Shown here piece by piece: positions 1-5,275 of a stretch of 8,614 nt of DNA. Each line of letters begins with the position of its first letter. Position 1 is the stretch's first letter. The notes beneath the pieces were generated by a model. That model was not told the origin of the DNA. It did not search any database and saw nothing but the letters and a program-made list of their open reading frames with translations. Source of the DNA: an uncultured Eubacteriales bacterium (GTDB lineage Bacteria > Bacillota > Clostridia > Oscillospirales > Acutalibacteraceae); the NCBI GenBank assembly GCA_902462035.1, contig CABQAC010000079.1, positions 1-8,614 of the forward strand. Direction: 5' to 3'. Position numbers and translations under genes: made by a program.

Positions 1-8
1 GAACCTAC

Positions 9-2339
9 ATGAGTACGTTTCGGCAAGACATAGAGCAAGCGCTGTGGCTGTGCCATGGCGTCACCTTGGAAAACGCCAGTACCGCGCAGCGGTACGACGC
101 GGTGTCCAAGGCGGCCTTATCCCAGGCCATGGGGCGCTGGACAAGGCGCAAGGGGCAAAAACGGGCGTGCTATTTTTCCGCGGAGTTTTTGGTGGGCAGG
201 CTGGTTTACAACAACCTGATGAACCTGGGTCTGCTGGAGGAGTTTGAGGAATTGTTCCAAAGCAGTGGAATTGACCCTGCCGGGTTCGAGGAAATCGAGG
301 ACGACGCGCTGGGCAACGGCGGACTGGGCAGGCTCGCGGCCTGCTTTCTCGATTCGGCCGCCACACACAGCATCCCGCTGGACGGGTATGGCATCCGTTA
401 CCGGTATGGCCTGTTCCGCCAAACCTTCCGGGATGGATTTCAGCAGGAATCCCCGGACGATTGGCTCCGGTGGGGCGACCCATGGTCGCTGCGCCGGGAG
501 GAAGACCAGGTGTTGGTTGCTTTCCGGGACCAAACGGTGCGCGCGGTGCCTTACGACATGGCGGTCATCGGGTGTGGGGGCGTTGTCAATACGCTGCGGC
601 TGTGGCAGGCCGAGCCGGTGGAGCCTTTTGATTTTAAATGTTTTAACGAGCAGAAATACGACGCCGCCGTTCGGGAGCAAAGCCGTGCCCAGGCGATATC
701 CAGCGTGCTGTACCCCAATGACGACACCAACAAGGGCAGGCGGCTGCGCTTAAAGCAGCAGTACTTTTTTTCCAGCGCGTCGCTGCAGGATCTTTTGCGC
801 CGTTTTGCGGCCGAAGGGAACACCGATTACCACAAACTGCCGTCTTTTTGCGCCATTCAGCTCAACGATACCCATCCGGTGGTAAGCATACCGGAATTGA
901 TCCGGCTGTTGATGGAGCGCGGCACCCCTTTTGAGGACGCTTTGAAAATTGCCCGGCTGACCTTTGCCTACACCAACCATACCGTGATGGCCGAGGCGCT
1001 GGAAAAATGGGATTTGGCCCTGTTCCGCTCGGTGGTGCCCCAGCTTGTGCCGGTGGTCCGCTTGCTGCAGCAGGCCCTTTCGGCGGAATTGGCGCGGCGG
1101 GGTGTCACCGACGGCACGCCCTACCGCATCCTTGACCAAAACACCATTCATATGGCAAGGATTGCGGTGTTCGCCACGCATTCCACCAACGGGGTGGCGC
1201 AGATTCATACCGATATCCTTAAACGCCGGGTGCTTAAGGAATGGTACGCGCTGTACCCCGAGCGGTTCCGCAACGAGACCAACGGCGTGACCCAGCGGCG
1301 GTGGCTGGCCCTGTGCAACCGGGAACTCGCCGGGTTTATCACGCGGCGGATTGGCGACGGATGGGTGCGGGACCTTAGCCAGCTGGAACGGTTGGAACCA
1401 TACGCACAGGACACGGAATCGCTGCGGGAATTTGCAGCTATAAAAAGGGAGAAAAAAAGGCAGCTTGCGGCCTGCTTGCTGGAGCGGGAAGGGGTTGCCG
1501 TATCGCCGGATTTTGTGTTCGACATTCAGATCAAACGGCTGCACGAATACAAGCGCCAGCTTTTAAACGGTTTTTCGATTCTCGATTTGTATTTCCGGCT
1601 CAAGCAAGGCGAGGTTCCGGGGTTCCGCCCCACTGCCTTCTTGTTCGGGGCCAAGGCTGCGCCCGGCTATTTCCGGGCCAAGGCGGTGATCAAATACCTG
1701 CACGAGATTGCCCGGCTGGTAAACAGCGACCCGGAAATGGACCAATGGATGAAGGTGGTATTCGTCACCGACTACAATGTGTCCTATGCCGAGCGGCTGG
1801 TGCCCGCCGCGGATATTTCAGAGCAGATCTCCACAGCCGGGACCGAAGCCTCCGGCACCGGTAACATGAAGCTTTCGCTCAACGGCGCCGTAACCCTGGG
1901 TACTTACGATGGTGCGAACATCGAGATTGTGGACCGGGCGGGGGAGGAGAACAACTATATCTTCGGCGCCCGGGTGGAAGATCTGGAACGCATCCGCGAT
2001 AGCTACGACCCGGTTGCGCTGTATCGGCGGGAAACGCGGATCAAACGGGTGGTGGATACGCTGGCGGACCGCACGTTGGATGACGGCGGCACCGGAATGT
2101 TCCGGGAATTATATGACGCCCTGCTGAAGGGCGCCAGCTGGCACAAACCGGACCACTATTTTTTGCTGCACGACTTTTTACCCTACTGCGACGCACGGCT
2201 GCGCGCCATCCGCGATACCGGCGACACGCTGGCGTTTGCCCGTAAGGGCCTGCTGAACACCGCGCGGTCCGGCTTTTTTTCCAGCGACCGCACGGTGGCG
2301 GATTACGCCAATACCATTTGGGGGCTGCAAGAAAAATAA
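9..2339 (+). CDS. glgP: Alpha-glucan (glycogen/maltodextrin) phosphorylase
   Basis: Cytoplasmic GT35 phosphorylase. It removes terminal glucose from alpha-1,4-glucans with phosphate, giving glucose-1-phosphate for glycogen or maltodextrin use. The 776 residues match the usual family length (about 750-840). Visible family blocks are SAEFLVGR (57-64), GNGGLGRLA (102-110), RLHEYKRQ (about 510-517) and the pyridoxal-phosphate site EASGTGNMKLSLNGA, whose lysine is K621. No frameshift or internal stop is seen. The ATG at 9 gives a normal N-terminus, but only eight bases precede it and they are open in frame, so the ribosome site and any upstream start lie outside the window. A strong terminator follows 22 bases after the stop, so this is the last gene of its transcript. 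The choice between glycogen and maltodextrin as substrate cannot be made from sequence alone. Confidence 0.96.
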   Translation: MSTFRQDIEQALWLCHGVTLENASTAQRYDAVSKAALSQAMGRWTRRKGQKRACYFSAEFLVGRLVYNNLMNLGLLEEFEELFQSSGIDPAGFEEIEDDALGNGGLGRLAACFLDSAATHSIPLDGYGIRYRYGLFRQTFRDGFQQESPDDWLRWGDPWSLRREEDQVLVAFRDQTVRAVPYDMAVIGCGGVVNTLRLWQAEPVEPFDFKCFNEQKYDAAVREQSRAQAISSVLYPNDDTNKGRRLRLKQQYFFSSASLQDLLRRFAAEGNTDYHKLPSFCAIQLNDTHPVVSIPELIRLLMERGTPFEDALKIARLTFAYTNHTVMAEALEKWDLALFRSVVPQLVPVVRLLQQALSAELARRGVTDGTPYRILDQNTIHMARIAVFATHSTNGVAQIHTDILKRRVLKEWYALYPERFRNETNGVTQRRWLALCNRELAGFITRRIGDGWVRDLSQLERLEPYAQDTESLREFAAIKREKKRQLAACLLEREGVAVSPDFVFDIQIKRLHEYKRQLLNGFSILDLYFRLKQGEVPGFRPTAFLFGAKAAPGYFRAKAVIKYLHEIARLVNSDPEMDQWMKVVFVTDYNVSYAERLVPAADISEQISTAGTEASGTGNMKLSLNGAVTLGTYDGANIEIVDRAGEENNYIFGARVEDLERIRDSYDPVALYRRETRIKRVVDTLADRTLDDGGTGMFRELYDALLKGASWHKPDHYFLLHDFLPYCDARLRAIRDTGDTLAFARKGLLNTARSGFFSSDRTVADYANTIWGLQEK

Positions 2340-2361
2340 AAAGAATAACGGCAGTAGTTTT

Positions 2362-2398
2362 AAGGTGGCATCGTTAAAAAAACGATGCCACCTTTTTT
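2362..2398 (+). terminator. Rho-independent terminator of glgP
   Basis: A perfect 14-bp stem (2362-2375 with 2381-2394), five-A loop, ends in a T run at 2393-2398. The stem contains GGTGGCATCGTT and its exact complement. It lies 22 bases after the phosphorylase stop. Confidence 0.92.
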
Positions 2399-2581
2399 AC
2401 CCCAACAATAAAACGATCCACTTTCTCCGCTTCGCCGATTCAAAAAGGATGATGCTTTTTTGTACCTTCCCATATGATGCTTTTCATAACTTCTATCAAA
2501 ATGCCAGCCGGTTTTTGGGGGGCATGGATTTTCCATAGCGCGCAGGGGTTTCTTGCCGCAAATTCCGTACCCCGGCAATGG
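2399..2581. other. Gene-free spacer between convergent genes
   Basis: This is the middle of the 334-base gap between the convergent genes ending at 2339 and 2674. It holds no ORF with a ribosome site, no tRNA-like fold and no clear promoter. A short AAAAAG/CTTTTT inverted repeat near 2443-2463 is the only structure seen. Confidence 0.5.
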
Positions 2582-2619
2582 AAAAGAAGCAATCACGAAT
2601 AAACGTGATTGCTTCTTTT
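2582..2619 (-). terminator. Terminator of the DUF4190-like gene (bidirectional form)
   Basis: A perfect 16-bp stem (2582-2597 with 2604-2619), loop AATAAA, has A/T tracts at both ends of the stem. It lies 54 bases after the end of the minus-strand gene at 2674 and could also stop read-through from glgP. Confidence 0.85.
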
Positions 2620-2673
2620 TAAAACGTTCCAATCAGACATGGGACATGGCTCGCCGTTTTTTGGCGCGGCCTG

Positions 2674-3234
2674 TTAATAATAGTAATACTCGCGGATAAT
2701 TTCCTCGATAAAATCGTTGTAAAACGCGGAATTCGAACCCACCAGGATGATGCTAAGACCGATCCACAGGGTAATCAAAAGACCGATGGAACCCAAAATG
2801 ATAGCCGCCACGGTCAAACCGCTGCGGTTGCCCTTAACCCGGGCTACAATCGCGGTGATCAGCCCGATAAAGGGAAGCGGCGGAATATAGCCGCAGCACA
2901 GCACGCTGAGCAGCGAACACACGAACGCAAAAATACCCAAGCCCTTTGCCGGGGTGGGATAAAGCGGATAGGGCTGGTAGGGGGCAGGCTGCTGATAGGG
3001 CGGCTGGTAAGGCTGGCCCTGCTGCTGGTACGGATTTACCGGCGGCTGATACGGATTCGAAGGCTGTTGGTACGGATTTGCCGGCGGCTGCTGGTAGGGG
3101 TTGGAGGGCTGCTGGTAGGGCGCGCCCTCCTGCGGCGGGGCGTCATATTGATTGAAGGGCTTGTAAGGCTGGGATTCCGGCGATTCGGACTCCGGCCGGG
3201 GATCCTGGTTGGAAGAATGAAACTCGTCGCTCAT
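2674..3234 (-). CDS. DUF4190-like membrane protein with Pro/Gln/Tyr-rich N-terminal repeats
   Basis: A 186-aa predicted membrane protein of unknown function. Residues 1-37 are polar and acidic. Residues 38-93 are a low-complexity run of NPYQQP-type repeats, probably disordered. Residues 98-131 form a hydrophobic hairpin broken by IPPLP, then a basic KGNRSG turn, then a second membrane segment at about 139-166. This helix, basic turn, helix pattern with AAIILGSIG resembles the DUF4190 family, often found behind Pro/Gln-rich tails in Gram-positive bacteria. The C-terminus is acidic and ends in four tyrosines. The ATG at 3234 is preceded by GAGGAGG at good spacing and by a sigma-A promoter. It has its own terminator, so it is monocistronic. 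A spore or envelope role is not shown by the sequence. Confidence 0.85.
   Translation of the reverse strand: MSDEFHSSNQDPRPESESPESQPYKPFNQYDAPPQEGAPYQQPSNPYQQPPANPYQQPSNPYQPPVNPYQQQGQPYQPPYQQPAPYQPYPLYPTPAKGLGIFAFVCSLLSVLCCGYIPPLPFIGLITAIVARVKGNRSGLTVAAIILGSIGLLITLWIGLSIILVGSNSAFYNDFIEEIIREYYYY
2956..3123 (-). repeat. Degenerate in-frame repeat coding NPYQQP-like units
   Basis: About nine imperfect units of the type (A/S)NPYQQP lie in residues 38-93 of the membrane protein. Codons vary between units, so the repeat is conserved at protein level more than as exact DNA. Copy number may vary between strains. Confidence 0.8.
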
Positions 3235-3263
3235 CGCTAACCCTCCTCAGGCTGTTTTTTCTT

Positions 3264-3292
3264 ATCATAACAGTTTTTTTTCTGGAATTCAA
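3264..3292 (-). promoter_or_regulatory. Sigma-A promoter of the DUF4190-like gene
   Basis: On the minus strand, TTGAAT (3287-3292) and TATGAT (3264-3269) are separated by exactly 17 bases, including an A8 tract. The start of transcription would fall near 3257, about 22 bases before the ATG, leaving room for GAGGAGG. Confidence 0.75.
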
Positions 3293-3344
3293 GCGATAAA
3301 TCCGCCTTGCGGGGAAACAAGAGGAGCCCCACAAGATAAAGGGC

Positions 3345-3372
3345 ACACGAAAACAAGATGTAGCATACCTTA
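3345..3372 (+). promoter_or_regulatory. Probable mother-cell sigma-E/sigma-K type promoter of cotJ
   Basis: CATACCTTA at 3364-3372 fits the sigma-K -10 pattern CATAnnnTA and most of the sigma-E -10 CATACAAT. ACAC at 3345-3348, about 15-16 bases upstream, can serve as the sigma-K -35 (AC). The match to the sigma-E -35 is poor. Transcription would start about 30 bases before cotJA. The cotJ operon of B. subtilis is known to be sigma-E dependent, so a mother-cell promoter is expected here. The exact sigma factor is not settled. Confidence 0.45.
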
Positions 3373-3410
3373 TAGTGGTACGGATTCATTCCAGGAAGGA
3401 GTTTACCCAT

Positions 3411-3617
3411 ATGTATGAAGAATTTGCAAAAGCGCTGCTTCAGGAGAGGGCGGAAAAACCTGTTTGTGTATTCCCGGCCAATCCCTCGCTGGCGATGGCG
3501 TATGTACCCATGCAGCGTTTGAACGGAACGTACGATCTGGAAGAAGCGTTTGCCCGGGGAACGTTGTTTCCCGATTTGGACAAACCGTTTTTGGCGTATC
3601 GGGGGGCGGTCAAATGA
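3411..3617 (+). CDS. cotJA: Spore coat-associated protein CotJA
   Basis: A 68-aa protein of the CotJA family, a small coat component made in the mother cell together with CotJB and CotJC. The core LAMAYVPMQRLNGTYDLEEA, then a Gly-Thr-Leu-Phe-Pro-Asp-Leu-Asp-Lys-Pro-Phe-Leu segment, is the family signature; residues 48-60 hold the best-conserved part. The ATG at 3411 is chosen because AGGAAGGAG (3393-3401) sits nine bases before it; a longer frame from 3375 has no ribosome site. The stop overlaps the start of cotJB by four bases (ATGA), indicating translational coupling. Confidence 0.92.
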   Translation: MYEEFAKALLQERAEKPVCVFPANPSLAMAYVPMQRLNGTYDLEEAFARGTLFPDLDKPFLAYRGAVK

Positions 3618-3868
3618 ACGAAAAAGAAATGATGCTCCGCAGACTTGGCGCGCTGGATTTCGCCATTTGGGAGCTGCATATTTTTTTGGATACCCATCCG
3701 AACAACCGGCAGGCAATCGAGAAGTATAACGATTATGTCGACAAACGAATGATCTTGGCCGAAAATTACGAAGAAAAATTCGGTCCGCTGACCCTTGGCC
3801 GCGAAGATTCCGACAGTTGGACCTGGATCAATTCGCCATGGCCTTGGGAATACCGGAAGGAGGACTAG
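3614..3868 (+). CDS. cotJB: Spore coat protein CotJB
   Basis: An 84-aa CotJB family protein, a partner of CotJA and CotJC in the inner spore coat. The helical core LGALDFAIWELHIFLDTHPN is followed by the E-KYG-PLT-type stretch and the characteristic C-terminal SPWPWEY (74-80). The ATG at 3614 overlaps the cotJA stop by four bases. It ends six bases before the cotJC start, and the cotJC ribosome site lies inside its last codons, so the three genes form one tight operon. Length is normal for the family. Confidence 0.93.
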   Translation: MNEKEMMLRRLGALDFAIWELHIFLDTHPNNRQAIEKYNDYVDKRMILAENYEEKFGPLTLGREDSDSWTWINSPWPWEYRKED

Positions 3869-3874
3869 CGCCGT

Positions 3875-4012
3875 ATGTTTATATACGAAAAAAAATTGCA
3901 GCATCCCATTCGGATTTCTAAATCGAATCCCGCGCTGGCAAAGCTGATCATCACCCAGTATGGAGGACCGGATGGCGAAAAGAGAGGAACACGGAACAGA
4001 CGCCGCGATTAA
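3875..4012 (+). CDS. cotJC: CotJC, 5' segment, interrupted by an integrated element
   Basis: This is the first part of the Mn-catalase-like coat protein CotJC. MFIYEKKLQHPIRI and the block ITQYGGPDGE match the family N-terminus. GGAAGGAGG (3855-3863) gives a good ribosome site. True cotJC coding runs to 3978, where codon 35 (Glu) is cut after its second base. The reading frame then enters the element and stops at 4010-4012 after ten foreign residues, making a useless 45-aa product. Joined to 6702-7212 it gives a continuous 204-aa CotJC with ligands E35, E65, H68, E136 and H170, the arrangement of the dinuclear Mn catalases. E35 is encoded across the junction (GA from the left, G from the right). 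Confidence 0.93.
   Translation: MFIYEKKLQHPIRISKSNPALAKLIITQYGGPDGEKRGTRNRRRD
3962..3978 (+). repeat. attL core, 17-bp direct repeat
   Basis: GGAGGACCGGATGGCGA is identical to 6685-6701. The bases left of it are cotJC and the bases right of it are element. The predicted crossover dinucleotide is GG at 3965-3966, the centre of the palindrome formed by the excised attP. Confidence 0.93.
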
Positions 4013-4080
4013 TCCATGACGAAATGGGAAAACTGGTGACGAACGTATTTTTTACAGCGGATGAACCGCGGAAAGGATGA
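3972..4080 (+). pseudogene. Possible decayed or very short reading frame at the left end of the element
   Basis: The att core itself supplies GGAGG (3962-3966) and, five bases later, an ATG (3972) that opens a 15-codon frame (MAKREEHGTDAAINP). A second 18-codon frame in another phase follows at 4024-4080 (MGKLVTNVFFTADEPRKG), ending just before the next gene. A one-base frameshift near 4017-4021 would join them into one small protein. This may be chance; no family is recognised. Confidence 0.2.
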
Positions 4081-4085
4081 GAAAC

Positions 4086-4274
4086 ATGGATATTAAACAG
4101 CAGGTCTTGCAGGAAATCGATGACCGGCTGCAGCGGCTGGAACAGCACCGCGGCGACCGGATTACCGTGACGGGCAACCAATACGAGGAGCTTAACCAGG
4201 CGCTTAGCAAGGTAATCGGCGTGCCGCTAATAGAAGAGTTGAACGATTTAAAGGCTTTCGTACAGGGGTTGTAA
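4086..4274 (+). CDS. Small acidic protein of unknown function, first gene of the element
   Basis: A 62-aa protein that I do not recognise. It is acidic (11 D/E, 7 K/R) and looks helical: residues 3-22 and 31-60 could form two helices with heptad-like leucines, separated by HRGDRITVTG. The ATG at 4086 is preferred over 4077 because GAAAGGA (4071-4077) lies eight bases before it and overlaps the earlier ATG. It is the gene closest to attL and has the same orientation as cotJ, with no terminator seen between, so cotJ transcripts should reach it. That makes it a candidate accessory or directionality factor for the recombinase; this is inference from position and size only. Confidence 0.7.
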   Translation: MDIKQQVLQEIDDRLQRLEQHRGDRITVTGNQYEELNQALSKVIGVPLIEELNDLKAFVQGL

Positions 4275-4548
4275 TCGAAAAAATCCGAAGCTAGAGGGAC
4301 GGCATCCCCCTTGCGGGACGGACGAGGGAATGAAAAACGCGGCACGGCCATAAAGACCGGCTGGACCATTTCCGCCGCGGGCAAAACAGATGAATCTTTC
4401 AGCCAGGCGGCAAACCGTGTGAATTGAAAAGAATAAAAATTTCCTGACGTAAACGCGCCGTTTCCTCACACAATAATACGGGGCGAAGGCGGGTCGGGCA
4501 CACCCCGGCGGCTTTCGCCCGTTTTGATTCGGAAAGGAAGGATGACCC
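4275..4548. other. 274-base gap inside the element
   Basis: No supported gene. The first half is GC-rich with weak partial pairing, a short AT-rich stretch lies at about 4420-4445, and a hairpin lies at 4478-4522. No convincing sigma-A promoter was found; CACACAAT at 4467-4474 resembles a sigma-E -10 but lacks a good -35. Confidence 0.4.
4478..4526 (+). terminator. Possible terminator or attenuator hairpin inside the element
   Basis: ACGGGGCGAAG (4478-4488) pairs with CTTTCGCCCGT (4512-4522), with one bulged base on each side, and the inner CGGG/CCCG can also pair. TTTT follows at 4522-4525. The short T run and its place 23 bases before a start codon make the role uncertain: either the end of the 4086 transcript or leader control of 4549. 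Confidence 0.35.
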
Positions 4549-4716
4549 GTGGATCAGGACAAACTGCAAAGCCTGTTGGACCGGGATGACGAAGCCGCCC
4601 GGTATTTTAATTCTCTGCCGGATTACGCCCAGGAGGGCGTGATGGAACGCCATTACATGGTGCATTCGGGGGAAGACCTACGGCGGATCGCCAGCAATCT
4701 GATGCAAAACTGCTGA
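4549..4716 (+). CDS. Small YF-SLP family protein, copy 1 of a tandem pair
   Basis: A 55-aa protein of unknown function with a GTG start and strong ribosome site GGAAGGA (4536-4542, spacing six). It aligns without gaps to the next gene: YFNSLPDYAQE (19-29) matches YFSSLPIFVQE, and EDLRRIASNLM (42-52) matches EELRSCAENMM, with the same 23-residue spacing. The two are therefore paralogues from a local duplication. It is helical, with no membrane segment, signal peptide or catalytic motif. I have the impression that similar short proteins occur elsewhere in clostridia, but cannot confirm this here. The gene is too short for usual gene finders. Confidence 0.72.
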   Translation: MDQDKLQSLLDRDDEAARYFNSLPDYAQEGVMERHYMVHSGEDLRRIASNLMQNC

Positions 4717-4737
4717 AGGGGAACGAGGTGAACGGCA

Positions 4738-4893
4738 ATGGCGAACATCGGCTCGTTTAGTCCGGAAATGCAGCAGTATTTTTCTTCGCTGCCCATTTTC
4801 GTACAGGAAACGATTAAACAAAGCAACTCGAAAATCGAATGTATGGAAGAACTGAGAAGCTGTGCGGAAAACATGATGCGCGGCGCCCAATAA
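4738..4893 (+). CDS. Small YF-SLP family protein, copy 2 of a tandem pair
   Basis: A 51-aa paralogue of the preceding gene, starting 21 bases after its stop, so the two are probably co-transcribed. The motif YFSSLPIFVQE is at 14-24 and EELRSCAENMM at 37-47. It carries two cysteines (C35, C42) not shared with copy 1 at the same positions. GAGG at 4725-4728 is the likely ribosome site, nine bases before the ATG. A strong hairpin follows 20 bases after the stop. Function is unknown; as element cargo it could be a regulator or recombination accessory factor. Confidence 0.72.
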   Translation: MANIGSFSPEMQQYFSSLPIFVQETIKQSNSKIECMEELRSCAENMMRGAQ

Positions 4894-4912
4894 CAAAGCC
4901 CTTTCCTTGCAG

Positions 4913-4959
4913 CAAAGCCCCGGCGGACCGTTTTTCGGATACGGTCCGCCGGGGCTTTG
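4913..4959. terminator. Bidirectional terminator between convergent element genes
   Basis: A perfect 19-bp stem (4913-4931 with 4941-4959) with a nine-base loop. It contains AAAGCCCCGGCGGACCGT and its exact complement. It serves the small genes from the left and the minus-strand gene at 4961, whose stop codon begins two bases away. T runs are short, but the stem is very strong. Confidence 0.75.
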
Positions 4960-4960
4960 G

Positions 4961-5161
4961 TTAACGGGTGAAAAATCGATCGATCCGGGCCTGCAGCCGC
5001 TGGTTTTGGCTTTGCAGCTGTTGCGTGGTTGCGCTTTTTGAGGCGTCCCGGACCGCTTCGCCCTTTGATGTGATGGTCATTCGGAACACGGCCCGGGGTT
5101 CGGGCGGACCATATGCCGCGGTTACATAGCTTTCGACCCAAACATCGCGCGTTTTTTTCAC
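4961..5161 (-). CDS. Small basic protein of unknown function
   Basis: A 66-aa basic protein (12 K/R against 6 D/E) with no family I recognise. The N-terminal half (residues 8-32) could form strands; residues 45-62, rich in Q, L and R, look like a short coiled coil. It starts with GTG at 5161; the ribosome site is probably the GGAGGAAGGGGG stretch (complement of 5171-5182), somewhat far upstream. It is divergent from the recombinase with a shared 114-base upstream region. Small basic proteins encoded beside serine recombinases are often recombination directionality factors, so it is a candidate, by analogy only. Confidence 0.6.
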   Translation of the reverse strand: MKKTRDVWVESYVTAAYGPPEPRAVFRMTITSKGEAVRDASKSATTQQLQSQNQRLQARIDRFFTR

Positions 5162-5275
5162 AGGAAAACGCCCCCTTCCTCCTAAACCTTATGAGAAGCA
5201 AGGCGTGTCCCATTCACCAGAGCGGACTTTTTTTTGGCCTGCGGGAATAGGAATAAAGGGGAAGGGGGCATTATT
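5162..5275. other. Divergent intergenic region upstream of the recombinase
   Basis: It holds the upstream signals of both the 66-aa gene (-) and the recombinase (+). A run of eight T (5228-5235) and a GAAGGGGG ribosome site (5261-5268) are visible. No -35/-10 pair fits sigma-A, so vegetative expression of the recombinase may be weak or depend on another sigma factor or read-through. Confidence 0.4.

Noticed and set aside
2360..2632. A 90-aa minus-strand frame after glgP
   Set aside because: It spans two perfect terminator hairpins and has no plausible protein character or ribosome site.
2956..3123. CRISPR-like array
   Set aside because: The repeats are short, contiguous, in frame and degenerate: they code for NPYQQP units, with no spacers.
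4052..4665. Minus-strand frames of 73-110 aa inside the element
   Set aside because: They oppose better-supported small genes, lack ribosome sites and show no recognisable composition.
5183..5193. Minus-strand CATAAGGTTTA as a sigma-K -10 for the 66-aa gene
   Set aside because: Transcription would start inside the probable ribosome site and no suitable -35 is present.
5234..5275. TTG start at 5234 adding 14 residues to the recombinase
   Set aside because: The added residues do not fit the family, and a good ribosome site lies just before ATG 5276.
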